Assembly: GCF_000160035.2 (NCBI RefSeq)
Contig: NZ_KI535367.1
Span: 62,001 to 126,000 of the forward strand
Direction of reading: 5' to 3'
Length of the DNA stretch: 64,000 nucleotides
Source of the DNA: Catonella morbi ATCC 51271
GTDB lineage: Bacteria > Bacillota > Clostridia > Lachnospirales > Lachnospiraceae
This document shows positions 53,062-62,759 of the stretch, one piece after another. Within the stretch, counting starts at the first letter, position 1. Each line of letters opens with the position of its first letter. The notes under the pieces were generated by a model. The model saw only the letters and a program-made list of their open reading frames with translations, searched no databases and was not told the origin of the DNA. The position numbers were made by a program, and so were the translations under genes.

Positions 53062-55944
53062 ATGCCAGCAAAGAAAACTATAGAAAATTCAAAAAATTTT
53101 ATAAGGATAAGAGGGGCGAGAGAGCACAACCTCAAAGGAATATGCATAGATATACCGAGGGATAAATTTGTAGTAATGACAGGACTTTCAGGTTCAGGAA
53201 AGTCCTCTCTTGCTTTTGACACTATTTATGCAGAAGGACAGAGGCGCTACATGGAGTCCCTCTCTTCTTATGCCCGTCAGTTCTTAGGGCAGATGGAAAA
53301 ACCAAAGGTAGAGAGTATAGAAGGACTGTCTCCCGCTATTTCCATTGATCAGAAATCTACAAATAGGAATCCCCGTTCCACAGTAGGTACGGTTACGGAA
53401 ATTTATGATTACTTAAGGCTTCTTTATGCAAGAGCCGGAGTACCGCATTGTCCAAGCTGTGGTAAAGAGATACATAAGCAGACTGTTGACCAGATGACAG
53501 ATGAGATAATGAAGCTGCCGGAGGGGGCTAAAATTCAGCTTTTGGCTCCTGTGGTAAGGGGCAGGAAAGGTGAGCATGTCAAGGTATTTGAAAGTGCTAA
53601 AAAGGCGGGTTTTGTCAGGGTAATGGTGGATGGAGAGCTTTATCAGCTTTCAGATGAGATTAAGCTTGAGAAAACCAAAAAGCATAATATAGAAATAGTT
53701 GTAGACCGTCTTGTTGTAAAGGCCGGGATTGAGAGACGTATGTCAGACTCTATTGAGCAGATAATGAAACTTTCTGAAGGATTATTAATAGTAGAAGTAA
53801 ATGGAAAAGAGAGGCTCAGCTTTTCTTCAAGTTTTTCATGTCCGGCCTGCAATATAAGTCTTGAAGAACTCGAGCCGAGAACATTTTCGTTTAACAATCC
53901 TTTCGGAGCCTGCCCTGAGTGTTCGGGTCTTGGCTATAAGATGGAATTTGATCCTGAGCTTATGATACCGGATAAGAGCTTAAGCCTGTCGGAGGGCTGT
54001 ATAGTGGTAATGGGCTGGCAGTCATCCAACCAAAAGGGAAGCTTTACCAATTCAACCTTGGTGGCACTTGCAAAAGCTTATAACTTTGACCTTAAAACTC
54101 CTTTTGAAAAGCTTTCTAAGGAAGCTCAAGATGTAATCCTCTATGGTACAGGAGGTAAGGTTGTAAAGGTGCATTACAAAGGTCAGCGCGGTGAAGGTGT
54201 ATACGATGTGCCTTTTGAGGGGCTTATCAAAAATGTAGAAAGAAGATACAGAGAGACTTTTTCGGAATCAACTAAGCAGGAGTACGAAGGTTTCATGAGA
54301 ACAACTCCATGTAAGGCCTGTGGCGGTAAACGTCTTAAACCTACCGCCCTTGCTGTAACAGTGGGAGATAAAAATATATCCGATGTTACAGAACTTTCTA
54401 TCTTAGAAGTTAAAAACTATTTTGAAAATGTAGAGCTCACTTCTACGCAGAGAAAAATAGGAGATATGATACTGAGGGAGATAACAGCAAGATTATCATT
54501 TTTAAATGATGTGGGGCTTGATTATCTTACCCTGTCACGTGCAACCGGTACACTCTCAGGCGGAGAGGCACAGCGAATCAGACTTGCAACCCAGATTGGT
54601 TCAGGACTTGTAGGAGTTGCGTATATCTTAGATGAGCCTAGTATCGGACTTCATCAAAGAGATAATGATAAGCTACTGGTTTCCCTGAAAAATCTCAGAG
54701 ATATAGGCAATACATTGATTGTGGTTGAACATGATGAAGATACTATGCTTGCGGCTGATTTCATAGTGGATATCGGTCCGGGAGCAGGTGAGCATGGCGG
54801 TGAGATTATAGCAACCGGAACAGCAAAGGAGATAATGAAATGTAAAGAATCTCTGACCGGAGCCTATCTTTCGGGTAGGCTTCAGGTTCCGATTCCGAGT
54901 GTGCGCAGAGAACCGACCGGATTCCTTGAAGTAAAGGGTGCAAGGGAGAATAACCTTAAAAACATAGATGTGAAATTTCCGCTCGGTATTATGACTGTAG
55001 TTACCGGAGTTTCAGGTTCCGGTAAGAGCAGCCTTGTAAATGAAATTTTATATAAATCACTTGCAAAGAAGTTAAACAGGGCAAGAATAATAGCAGGTAA
55101 ACATGATGAAATACTGGGTGCGGAGAATCTGGACAAGATAATAGACATAGACCAGTCTCCTATCGGAAGAACACCCCGTTCAAATCCTGCTACTTACACA
55201 GGTGTATTTGACCTTATCCGCGATCTTTTTGCGGCTACTCAGGACGCCAAGGCGAAGGGGTACAGCAAGGGAAGATTCAGCTTCAATGTAAAGGGCGGAC
55301 GTTGTGAAGCCTGCTCAGGTGACGGTATAGTTAAGATAGAAATGAACTTCCTCCCTGATGTATATGTGCCTTGTGAGGTTTGTGAGGGTAAACGTTACAA
55401 TCGTGAAACCTTGGAAGTAAGGTATAAAGGTAAGTCTATTTATGATGTGCTTAATATGACGGTGGACGAGTCACTTGCTTTCTTTGAACACATCCCTTCT
55501 ATCAGAAGAAAGATAGAAACCCTCAGTGAGGTGGGACTTGGTTATATCCGTTTAGGACAGCCTTCGACCGAACTTTCGGGAGGAGAAGCACAGCGAATCA
55601 AGCTTGCGACCGAACTTAGCAAACGCAGCACAGGAAAGACTATCTATGTGCTGGATGAGCCTACAACCGGTCTTCATTTTGCTGATGTACACAAACTCAT
55701 CAATATCTTGCGCAAATTATCCGAAGGCGGTAACACTGTAATTGTAATTGAGCATAATCTGGATGTGATTAAAACAGCAGATTATATTATAGATATAGGC
55801 CCTGAAGGCGGTGCAAGAGGGGGAACGGTTATTGCAGAGGGTACTCCGGAGGAAGTAGCGAAGAACAAGAAATCTTATACAGGAGAATATATAAAGAGAA
55901 TGTTAGACAGAGAAAAAGAATGGGTAGAGAAAAGAGGTAGATAA
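53062..55944 (+). CDS. uvrA: UvrABC excinuclease subunit A
   Basis: A 960-residue DNA-damage sensor of nucleotide excision repair. The first ABC module has [23 protein letters not shown]. The second has [15 protein letters not shown], with signatures [19 protein letters not shown] and [19 protein letters not shown]. The zinc fingers are present ([18 protein letters not shown] and CEACSGDG...[10 protein letters not shown]). The length is standard. lrgA begins 3 bases after the stop, so lrgAB may be transcribed from here. uvrB is not in the window. Confidence 0.97.
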   Translation: MPAKKTIENSKNFIRIRGAREHNLKGICIDIPRDKFVVMTGLSGSGKSSLAFDTIYAEGQRRYMESLSSYARQFLGQMEKPKVESIEGLSPAISIDQKSTNRNPRSTVGTVTEIYDYLRLLYARAGVPHCPSCGKEIHKQTVDQMTDEIMKLPEGAKIQLLAPVVRGRKGEHVKVFESAKKAGFVRVMVDGELYQLSDEIKLEKTKKHNIEIVVDRLVVKAGIERRMSDSIEQIMKLSEGLLIVEVNGKERLSFSSSFSCPACNISLEELEPRTFSFNNPFGACPECSGLGYKMEFDPELMIPDKSLSLSEGCIVVMGWQSSNQKGSFTNSTLVALAKAYNFDLKTPFEKLSKEAQDVILYGTGGKVVKVHYKGQRGEGVYDVPFEGLIKNVERRYRETFSESTKQEYEGFMRTTPCKACGGKRLKPTALAVTVGDKNISDVTELSILEVKNYFENVELTSTQRKIGDMILREITARLSFLNDVGLDYLTLSRATGTLSGGEAQRIRLATQIGSGLVGVAYILDEPSIGLHQRDNDKLLVSLKNLRDIGNTLIVVEHDEDTMLAADFIVDIGPGAGEHGGEIIATGTAKEIMKCKESLTGAYLSGRLQVPIPSVRREPTGFLEVKGARENNLKNIDVKFPLGIMTVVTGVSGSGKSSLVNEILYKSLAKKLNRARIIAGKHDEILGAENLDKIIDIDQSPIGRTPRSNPATYTGVFDLIRDLFAATQDAKAKGYSKGRFSFNVKGGRCEACSGDGIVKIEMNFLPDVYVPCEVCEGKRYNRETLEVRYKGKSIYDVLNMTVDESLAFFEHIPSIRRKIETLSEVGLGYIRLGQPSTELSGGEAQRIKLATELSKRSTGKTIYVLDEPTTGLHFADVHKLINILRKLSEGGNTVIVIEHNLDVIKTADYIIDIGPEGGARGGTVIAEGTPEEVAKNKKSYTGEYIKRMLDREKEWVEKRGR

Positions 55945-55947
55945 GAG

Positions 55948-56316
55948 GTGAAATACTTTAGACAGTTTGGAATTATTATGTTAGTTACCTGTATAGGAGA
56001 GGGAATTAAGTACTTTTTAGACTTTCCGATTCCGGCAAGTGTATATGGACTTTGCCTGATGATGTTCTGCCTTATGACAAAGATAGTTAAACTTGAAGCG
56101 GTTGAAGATGCAGCGGTGTTTTTAATAGAGATAATGCCGGTTATGTTCATACCGGCAGGAGTAGGGCTTCTTACTTCAGTCAACGAACTTAAAGAAATGC
56201 TGATGCCTGTACTTGTAATTACACCTGTTTCTACTGTTGTAGTAATGGCGGTATCGGGAAAAGTTACACAGAAATTACTCGGAAGGAAGAAAAATGAACG
56301 GATTAATACAAAATAG
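55948..56316 (+). CDS. lrgA: LrgA/CidA-family membrane protein
   Basis: A 122-residue protein with four hydrophobic segments, starting at a GTG. CIGEGIKYFLDFPIPASVYGLCLMM, AAVFLIEIMPVMFIPAGVGL and MLMPVLVITPVSTVVVMAVSGKVTQ are the LrgA/CidA pattern. Homologues were first called holin/antiholin proteins; later work on Bacillus relatives showed pyruvate transport. It overlaps lrgB by 23 bases. AAGAGG before the GTG is a modest ribosome binding site. Confidence 0.9.
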   Translation: MKYFRQFGIIMLVTCIGEGIKYFLDFPIPASVYGLCLMMFCLMTKIVKLEAVEDAAVFLIEIMPVMFIPAGVGLLTSVNELKEMLMPVLVITPVSTVVVMAVSGKVTQKLLGRKKNERINTK

Positions 56317-56986
56317 TACAACATTCGGAATAGTTGTAAGTGTAATAGGTTATGAGATAGGATTGATTTTAAGAAAGAAATTTAATCTTGCTATATTAAA
56401 TCCGCTTTTAATATCAATTGTATTTGTTATCATTGGTATTTCGGTAGTTCATATAGATTATAAAGCATATAACCATAGTGCGCAGTATCTAAGCTATCTC
56501 TTGACACCTGCTACAGTTAGTCTTGCTATTCCGTTATATAAGAATTTAATGATATTAAAAAAGAATGCGGTAGCACTTATGACAGGAATTTTGTCAGGAA
56601 TAATTGCAAATATGGTATGTATATTATCTCTTGCAGTTATTTTTAATTTAACACACAAAGAATATATTACTTTGCTTCCCAAGTCAATTACTACAGTCAT
56701 TGGAATGGGAGTTTCAGAGGAGTTTGGCGGTATAGTGGCAATTACGGTTGCAGTTATAATTATAACAGGAATTTTGGGAAATATAATATCAATTACAGTT
56801 TTTAAAATATTTAAGATAGTAGACCCGATTGCCAAAGGGATTGCGCTTGGAACAACATCTCATGCGGTTGGGACGGCAAAAGCTATGGAAATGGGAGAGG
56901 TTGAAGGAAGTGTAAGCAGTCTGGCAATGATTGTATGTGGAATACTGACACTGATTATGGTTTCAGTATTTGCCAATTTTATCTAG
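56294..56986 (+). CDS. lrgB: LrgB/CidB-family membrane protein
   Basis: A 230-residue polytopic membrane protein forming the usual pair with LrgA. TPATVSLAIPLYKNLMILKKNAVALM, LPKSITTVIGMGVSEEFGGI, and GIALGTTSHAVGTAKAMEMGEVEGSVSSLAM are family-defining. Relatives transport small organic acids (pyruvate in Bacillus, glycolate/glycerate in plant plastids). That is notable because a lactate-permease-type gene lies 3.5 kb downstream. Adjacent functions are inferred. Confidence 0.92.
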   Translation: MNGLIQNSTTFGIVVSVIGYEIGLILRKKFNLAILNPLLISIVFVIIGISVVHIDYKAYNHSAQYLSYLLTPATVSLAIPLYKNLMILKKNAVALMTGILSGIIANMVCILSLAVIFNLTHKEYITLLPKSITTVIGMGVSEEFGGIVAITVAVIIITGILGNIISITVFKIFKIVDPIAKGIALGTTSHAVGTAKAMEMGEVEGSVSSLAMIVCGILTLIMVSVFANFI

Positions 56987-57014
56987 TAAAGTTAAAACAA
57001 TAATTTTAGATTAT

Positions 57015-57057
57015 AGTAAGTAGAAGATGAATAATATCTTTTTACTTACTTTTTTTA
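57015..57057 (+). terminator. Intrinsic terminator after lrgB
   Basis: AGTAAGTA (57015-57022) and TACTTACT (57043-57050) with extra inner pairing AAGAT/ATCTT, followed by TTTTTTT. The 154 bases from here to the next gene are AT-rich; no promoter there is convincing. Confidence 0.8.
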
Positions 57058-57211
57058 TGGGAATTTTTCTTATGAAATTTGTACATATTTTAAAAATGTA
57101 TGATAATTGTTCAAATCAAATTTATGTATATTTAAAAAATATTTATTTTAATTGATAATAAAATGTAGGAGAGGAAGTATTTTAAATCAGTTAAAAAGGA
57201 GGATGGATGAT

Positions 57212-58474
57212 ATGAGCAAGAGGTTACAGATTGACTATATCAATGTAAGTAAAGTTCAGTTTGGATGTAAAACTGAACTTAAAGATGGAGTTTTATCAAT
57301 AAATAAAACTGAACTGCTGGAAATGGCAAAAAGTGAACTTTTTGGCAGTTTTGATATTAAAATTGCAGCACCGGGAGACGATTGTAGAATTTTAGCAATT
57401 CATGATTGTATGCAGCCAAGATGCAAAGCTGAGGCGCCGGAAACTTCTTATCCGGGTATATGGGGCAAGCTTGCCCCTATGGGAGATGGAAGGACTGTAG
57501 CATTAAAAGGTGTGGTTATTTCGGATATCTATTATGCTAAATGCAATATAAAATATTATCTTGATATGGGGGGGGAGTGTGCAAAATATAGTAATTTCTC
57601 ACGTCATTATCATATTTGTATAGATGCAACACCTAATGAAGGAGTATCTGACTTAAGCTATGCTAAAGCATTAAAGAATGCTTCTTTAACAATAAATGTA
57701 TTTTTGGCAAAGTTAGCTATTCCGCTAAAGCCTGATAAAACAGAGATATTTGAAAGAAAACCTGTAGATCCTGCTAAAAAGCTTCCAAAGGTGGCTTATC
57801 TTGTAACTCATATGGCATCACATGATACATGGAATTTCTTATACTATGGGCAGAGTGCATTGAACTTTCTACCATTTGTAGTGCAACCGACTGAAATTTT
57901 AGACGGTGCGATGATCTGGAGGTATTGGGAACCGAATTATTTTTTACAGAATGAAGTATATATAAAGGAATTGATGAAAAGACATGGCAAAGACCTGGAA
58001 TTTGTGGGAGTAGTATTCTCAAATAATGTAATGAAGATTGATGACAAAGATACTCATGGAATGATTGCTGCAAATATAGCAAAAGAGACTCTTGGAGCAG
58101 ATTGTGTAATGATAAACAAATCAGGAATGGGACATTGCCAGCTTGATTCAACATTAATGTTTAACTGGTGTGAGAAACTGGGAATGCCGGCAGTTCTTAA
58201 TTTTTCAGCAGTATCAAATGATGAACCGGGAGATATGTTAGTAGTTGCAGATCCAAAGGTTGATGCAATTATCAATAGTGGAAGAAACTGGACTCTGCAT
58301 CATCCGAGAGTATCTACTTTGATAGGTGAGAAGGCTAATGTACCTTGTCTTTTGAATCTTGATCCTTGGGGACCGTTTGATCATGAAACTAATTTCTGCT
58401 ATCAGGGAATATGGTCACAGCTGGGTGATAATTATGTTTCTACTGATGTAGATATACCAAGAAAGGAGGCATAA
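57212..58474 (+). CDS. GrdE-like alpha subunit of a glycine/sarcosine/betaine-type reductase
   Basis: A 420-residue homologue of the substrate-binding proprotein of reductase protein B (GrdE/GrdG/GrdI). Typical stretches are GDDCRILAIHDCMQPRCKAE, YPGIWGKLAPMGDGRTVALKG, DGAMIWRYWEPNYFLQNEVYIKELMKRHGKDL and GADCVMINKSGMGHCQLD. In glycine reductase the proprotein is cleaved at a cysteine near residue 242 (from memory) to give a pyruvoyl group. Here no cysteine occurs between C136 and C298, so the usual processing site may be absent or shifted. AAAGGAGG is 9 bases before the ATG at 57212; two upstream in-frame ATGs are less well placed. The selenoprotein partner starts 3 bases after the stop. Confidence 0.82.
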   Translation: MSKRLQIDYINVSKVQFGCKTELKDGVLSINKTELLEMAKSELFGSFDIKIAAPGDDCRILAIHDCMQPRCKAEAPETSYPGIWGKLAPMGDGRTVALKGVVISDIYYAKCNIKYYLDMGGECAKYSNFSRHYHICIDATPNEGVSDLSYAKALKNASLTINVFLAKLAIPLKPDKTEIFERKPVDPAKKLPKVAYLVTHMASHDTWNFLYYGQSALNFLPFVVQPTEILDGAMIWRYWEPNYFLQNEVYIKELMKRHGKDLEFVGVVFSNNVMKIDDKDTHGMIAANIAKETLGADCVMINKSGMGHCQLDSTLMFNWCEKLGMPAVLNFSAVSNDEPGDMLVVADPKVDAIINSGRNWTLHHPRVSTLIGEKANVPCLLNLDPWGPFDHETNFCYQGIWSQLGDNYVSTDVDIPRKEA

Positions 58475-58477
58475 AAC

Positions 58478-59794
58478 ATGAAGAAAAAAAGAGTGATTCA
58501 TTATATCAATCAGTTTTACGCCGGATTAGGCGGGGAAGAGACTGCCAGTATAGGATTATTAACTAAGGATGAACCTGTTGGACCGGGTCTTATGCTTAGT
58601 AAGTTGCTTGGAGATGAGTATGAGGTTGTAAAAACTATAATTTGTGGAGATAATACCATAGCTGAAAAGCAGGGAGAGATAATTCCGGAGATATTAAAAA
58701 TTGTAGAAGATGAGAAGGCTGATTTGTTTGTAGCAGGTCCGGGATTTAACGCAGGCCGTTATGGTCTTGGATGTGGACTTACTGTTTCTGCTGTGATTGA
58801 AAAACTTCATATTCCTGCAGTAACAGCTCTTTATGCTGAAAATCCCGGCACAGATTTATATAAAAATCGAGGATATATCCTACAAACAGATAACAATGCA
58901 AGAGATATGAAAAATGCTATTACTAAAATTGTTAATTTTGCAAAGAAGTTAGTAAATGGTGAACAGATAAAGGATGGTCAGACAGAGGGATATCATGGTT
59001 CCGGTCCTGCAATTCAAATAGATTATTCTATTCCGTCAGCGAAAAGAGGAATTAATATGCTGTTAGATAAAATAAATGGACGGCAGTTTAGAACGGAAGT
59101 TCTTATGCCTAATCATGAACAGATACCGGTTCCTGAGCTGACAAAACCTTTGTCAGAGTGCAAGATAGCAGTTGTTACAGATGGAGGTCTTGTACCGAAA
59201 GGCAATCCGGATAATCAGGTTCCTACTAATTCCAAAGCATATAAGAAATACTCTTATAAAGGCATGGAAACATTATTACCCGAAGATTGGGAAGTCAGCC
59301 ATCAGGGGTATAACAATGAATTTGTGCTTAAAGATCCAAACAGACTTGTTCCTGTTGATGCACTCAATAAACTGGTGGATGATGGATTGATTGGAGAGCT
59401 TGCAGATTCATTTTATTCTACTGCAGGGGTTATGACTCCTATGGAAAAATGTAAAGAGTTTGGAGAAGGAATAGCAAAGAATCTTATTGAAGATGGGGTT
59501 GATGCAGTAATTGAAACAAGCACGTGAGGGACTTCTTCTCGTGGAGGTTCCATGATAACAAAAGAAATACAACGTGCAGGTATACCGGTAGTTCAGGTTA
59601 CAAATCTTACTAAAATAGCAGAGGGTATAGGCTCTAACAGAATTCTGAGAGGAAACAGTGTTTTGCATGTATTTGGTGATCCTACCCTGCCACCGGCAGC
59701 AGAAAAAGCCTTTCGCGAAGGGAAAGTAAGGGAGGCACTTGAACTGCTTACAGAAAAACCGGAAGAAGGACAAAGAGCAATTATTAAAGAATAA
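58478..59794 (+). CDS. GrdB-like selenoprotein of a glycine/sarcosine/betaine-type reductase (TGA = Sec)
   Basis: A single 438-residue product if the TGA at 59525-59527 (residue 350) is read as selenocysteine. The frame before it ends VDAVIETST and resumes GTSSRGGSMITKEIQRAGIPVVQV, the known context of the catalytic Sec in the GrdB/GrdF/GrdH beta subunit. Upstream family features are HYINQFYAGLGGEE, GPGFNAGRYGLGCG and VTDGGLVPKGNPDNQ. The selenocysteine should attack the C-N bond of the substrate held by the alpha subunit. No cysteine follows the Sec. A conventional reading splits the gene into 349- and 80-residue pieces. The DsbA-like gene starts 25 bases downstream. Confidence 0.88.
59528..59551 (+). 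promoter_or_regulatory. SECIS-like hairpin after the GrdB-like TGA
   Basis: GGGAC (59528-59532) can pair with GTTCC (59547-59551), and CTTC (59535-59538) with GGAG (59543-59546), leaving two bulged T residues (59533-59534) and a TCGT loop. A bulged U next to a short apical loop just after UGA is the usual bacterial SECIS layout. Confidence 0.6.
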
Positions 59795-59819
59795 ATCGGA
59801 TGTTAAAGGTGAAGATGAG

Positions 59820-60419
59820 ATGAAGATAAAGATTATAATGTTTACAGATTTTATATGTGAATGGTGCTATCTTGGAAAACGTATTTTGGATACACTTAAA
59901 GATAAATATGAGTTCGAAATGGAATATAAATTCATCGAAATTCATCCGGATACTCCACAAGAAGGTATGCCGTTCACATATCATCTTCATTTTCCAAAAC
60001 GCTTTTTTGATATGATAAATAAACTCGGTGAGCCATATAATATACAGATTGCTTATAAAGATATTTTTGCAAATACAAGAAATTCACTATTGCTTGCCGA
60101 GTATGCAAGTAATATAGGGAAAATAGATACTTATATGAAGTTGGTATGGGATAAATATATGTTGGAAGGAGTAAATATCAGCAGAGAAGATGTGTTGCAA
60201 GATATTGTTATGGGAATAGGGATTAACCCTAAGAGTGTATCAAAAGTACTTTCAAGTTATCAATACTTAGAAAAACTGGAGGTTAATCACAGACTTTATA
60301 ACCAATTTGACTGTAATGGAGTTCCTTCTTTTATAGTAAATGAAGAATATAGGCTTACAGGTGCACAGTCAGCACAAACGTGGACTGATTTATTCGAAAA
60401 AATTCAAAATAATACATAG
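59820..60419 (+). CDS. DsbA/FrnE-like thioredoxin-fold oxidoreductase
   Basis: A 200-residue DsbA-like protein of the FrnE type. The N-terminal redox motif is C-E-W-C in FTDFICEWCYLGKR, followed by the helical insertion and the cis-Pro region GVPSFIVNEEYRLTGAQS near the C-terminus. No signal peptide, so it is cytoplasmic. It lies in the operon with the Grd-like subunits and may reduce or service the selenoprotein, since no GrdA is encoded nearby. I chose the ATG at 59820; the in-frame start at 59739 lies inside the GrdB-like gene and adds an atypical Lys-rich extension. Confidence 0.82.
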   Translation: MKIKIIMFTDFICEWCYLGKRILDTLKDKYEFEMEYKFIEIHPDTPQEGMPFTYHLHFPKRFFDMINKLGEPYNIQIAYKDIFANTRNSLLLAEYASNIGKIDTYMKLVWDKYMLEGVNISREDVLQDIVMGIGINPKSVSKVLSSYQYLEKLEVNHRLYNQFDCNGVPSFIVNEEYRLTGAQSAQTWTDLFEKIQNNT

Positions 60420-60471
60420 GATGTAGATATAATTAAAATGATACTATGGTGATATTAGGAAGGATGTTAAT

Positions 60472-62190
60472 ATGTTTGCAATTATCGCGTCAATACCAAT
60501 ATTACTTACAGTAATATTTATGGTAGTTTTTAACTGGACGGCAAAGCGTTCCTTGACTTTGTCGTGGCTTGCTGCGGCAATTGTAGCAGGCACTTTTTGG
60601 AAAATGGGATTGTTAGAAATTATAGCAAGAACACTTTCAGGTTTCTTGGGGGCATTTGAAACAATAAGCATTATTTTTGGTGCTATTATACTGATGAATG
60701 TATTAAAACAATCAGGAGCCATGTATTCTATAAATCGCATGTTTTCAGGAATAACTGAAGATGCAAGAATACAGGCTATATTAGTAGGGTTTATATTTGC
60801 AGGTTTTATTGAAGGATCTGCAGGATTTGGTACACCGGCTGCATTAGCAGCACCTATACTTATAAGCCTTGGTTTTCCTTCACTTGCGGCAGCGGCAGTA
60901 TGCCTTATTTATAATTCAACCCCGGTAAATCCGGGACCGGTAGGAGTTCCTCTAATAACAGCGGCTTCAGTAGTTTCAGATGCGGTAACTAACCTTGGAG
61001 GTGACAGTTCTAAATTTGCACATTTATTAACTGTATGGACTTGTATACCACATATGATAGGTGGCGTATTTATAATTATGACAGGTGTATTTGTGTTGAC
61101 TAAAGTATTTGGTAAAAATCATTCATTTAAAGATGCAGTACCGGCAATTCCTTTTTGTCTGTTAACAGCAGTTGTACTCGGACTATTATATATACCGCTC
61201 TCGATATTCGGAACAACAGAACTGGTGTCAATGCTATCTTTTATTATTTCGCTGCCTATTTTGATATTTTGTGCAAAAAAAGGTATACTTATGCCAAAGG
61301 AAACTTGGAACTTTGCAGGTTATGAGAAATGGGAAGATAAATCAACACATTCTTCATCAGTTATCTCATCAGTTAAAGAAAAAGAAATGAAACCTATGCT
61401 TGCATGGCTTCCTTACATTATAATTGGTTTGCTTTTGGTGATGACAAGGCTCAATTTAGCAGGGCTTAAGACTTTATTTACTAATGACCCCTGCATTATA
61501 CATGTTGAGAATATTCTTGGTTTTAAGGACATTAACTGGGATTTTAAGATACTTTACAATCCCGGGTTTTTCCCGTTTTTACCGGTTGCATTGCTTACAA
61601 TACTAATGCATAAAATGACAAAAGAAGAAGCAAAGCTTGCAATAACAGATTCATTCAAGCAGATAAAGGGAGCAGCTATAGCCCTTTTCTTTGGGGTAGC
61701 AATGGTAAATATTTACCGTTATACCTCTAATGCAAATATAGGAATAAGCATGGATATTACAAGGGCGGCGACAGAATATACTTTTAAGAATAGTAGTATG
61801 CTCTATGCTATGGCAAGAGCACTTGCAGATCTTTTTAAGAATACATATTTTTTGATAGCTCCGCTAATTGGTGTACTTGGAGCATTTATGTCGGGCTCCT
61901 GTACTGTTTCTAATACTCTGTTTGCTTCACTGCAGTTTGAAACAGCTACTTTGGTAGGCTTATCACAAGTATTTATAGTGGCTTTACAAAGCATGGGAGG
62001 AGCTATCGGTAATATGATTTGCGTTAACAATATTGTTTCCGTCTGTGCAACTACAGGTACAAATGGAAATGAAGGTAAGATTATTCGTACTAATATAGGA
62101 CCTTGCTTAATGTACGCCTGTATTGTAGCAATTATAGTGGGTGTGCTGTTGGGAATAGGAGTGAATCCGATGCCGGAACTACTGAAGTAA
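60472..62190 (+). CDS. LctP-family (L-lactate permease-like) transporter
   Basis: A 572-residue membrane protein with about 13 hydrophobic segments, matching the L-lactate permease family. Hallmarks are the FIEGSAGFGTPAALAAPILISLGF motif, NSTPVNPGPVGVPLI, the LLMTRL-type segment LLLVMTRLNL, and SGSCTVSNTLFASLQ near the end. Characterised members carry lactate and glycolate with protons. Its position at the end of the Grd-like operon suggests it imports the substrate or exports the product. AGGAAGG precedes the ATG. Confidence 0.9.
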   Translation: MFAIIASIPILLTVIFMVVFNWTAKRSLTLSWLAAAIVAGTFWKMGLLEIIARTLSGFLGAFETISIIFGAIILMNVLKQSGAMYSINRMFSGITEDARIQAILVGFIFAGFIEGSAGFGTPAALAAPILISLGFPSLAAAAVCLIYNSTPVNPGPVGVPLITAASVVSDAVTNLGGDSSKFAHLLTVWTCIPHMIGGVFIIMTGVFVLTKVFGKNHSFKDAVPAIPFCLLTAVVLGLLYIPLSIFGTTELVSMLSFIISLPILIFCAKKGILMPKETWNFAGYEKWEDKSTHSSSVISSVKEKEMKPMLAWLPYIIIGLLLVMTRLNLAGLKTLFTNDPCIIHVENILGFKDINWDFKILYNPGFFPFLPVALLTILMHKMTKEEAKLAITDSFKQIKGAAIALFFGVAMVNIYRYTSNANIGISMDITRAATEYTFKNSSMLYAMARALADLFKNTYFLIAPLIGVLGAFMSGSCTVSNTLFASLQFETATLVGLSQVFIVALQSMGGAIGNMICVNNIVSVCATTGTNGNEGKIIRTNIGPCLMYACIVAIIVGVLLGIGVNPMPELLK

Positions 62191-62251
62191 TATTACAGTT
62201 AAAGGTAAACTATTCACAATATTAATAAGTTTGGCTTTGGAATAAATAAAA

Positions 62252-62296
62252 AAGGCTGATTATATCAAGTTTTGCATTCTTGATGTAATCAGCCTT
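62252..62296 (-). terminator. Long hairpin terminator between lctP-like gene and small ORF
   Basis: AAGGCTGATTATATCAAG (62252-62269) and CTTGATGTAATCAGCCTT (62279-62296), 18 pairs with one wobble. On the minus strand it is followed by TTTTTTATTT, so it mainly terminates the small ORF transcript. Confidence 0.8.
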
Positions 62297-62316
62297 ATAC
62301 TATGATAATAAAGGAA

Positions 62317-62490
62317 TCAATATGCTCTATATAATTTGCAAAACATACCACCCATCTGAATAAAATTTTTTTGTTGTTTTGTATTTTCCTTTGTTTTATT
62401 TTTTAAAGAACTAAGCTGCACTTTAGCACCTATTATCATAAACAAAATACAAATTATATAGAATATTAAACAATTCATAATACTCATCAT
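62317..62490 (-). CDS. Small membrane protein (57 residues) under its own promoter
   Basis: A 57-residue protein starting MMSIMNCLIFYIICILFMIIGAK, one hydrophobic helix, followed by a Lys/Gln/Asn-rich tail. AAGGGGGC lies about 6 bases before the ATG. It has a consensus promoter (62565-62593), a FadR-type site over the predicted start, and a strong terminator, so a real gene is likely in spite of the small size. I do not recognise the family. It lies between the permease and the GntR regulator and may be controlled by it. Confidence 0.55.
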   Translation of the reverse strand: MMSIMNCLIFYIICILFMIIGAKVQLSSLKNKTKENTKQQKNFIQMGGMFCKLYRAY

Positions 62491-62537
62491 AATGAGCCCC
62501 CTTTTTCCATAGAAAATAATCATATATAATACGTTTT

Positions 62538-62554
62538 AAATTGGTACTACCTCT
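62538..62554. promoter_or_regulatory. FadR/GntR-type operator candidate 2
   Basis: AATTGGTACTACCTCTT contains TGGTACTACCT, which fits TGGTNNNACCA with one mismatch. It lies directly downstream of the -10 element of the minus-strand promoter, a repressor position. Confidence 0.5.
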
Positions 62555-62564
62555 TGTTGATTTT

Positions 62565-62593
62565 AATATATAACTTTGCTTTGATTTTGTCAA
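62565..62593 (-). promoter_or_regulatory. Sigma-A promoter of the small ORF
   Basis: On the minus strand a perfect TTGACA (62588-62593), 17-base spacer, TATATT (62565-62570). Confidence 0.7.
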
Positions 62594-62710
62594 GACTAAT
62601 TGCATAAATTAATATAACTATTTTGTGCTGAATTTCAAAACATTATAATTCTAACCTATATATAATATATAGAGTAAGATAAATTGAACAATATAACAAT
62701 AAAATAAAAG

Positions 62711-62727
62711 AAGTGGTAGTACCACTT
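62711..62727. promoter_or_regulatory. Perfect 17-base palindrome, FadR/GntR-type operator candidate 1
   Basis: AAGTGGTA-G-TACCACTT contains TGGTAGTACCA, the FadR/LldR-type pattern TGGTNNNACCA. It lies 33 bases after the stop of the GntR gene. On the minus strand it is followed by CTTTTATTTTATT, so it may alternatively be a short terminator hairpin of that gene. Confidence 0.55.
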
Positions 62728-62759
62728 AAGGTTAAAACTATTATAGATACAAATTATTA

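Noticed and set aside
59552-59794. Separate 80-residue protein after the GrdB-like TGA
   Set aside because: It is in frame with the preceding gene, its sequence is the known C-terminus of the GrdB family, and it has no ribosome binding site of its own.
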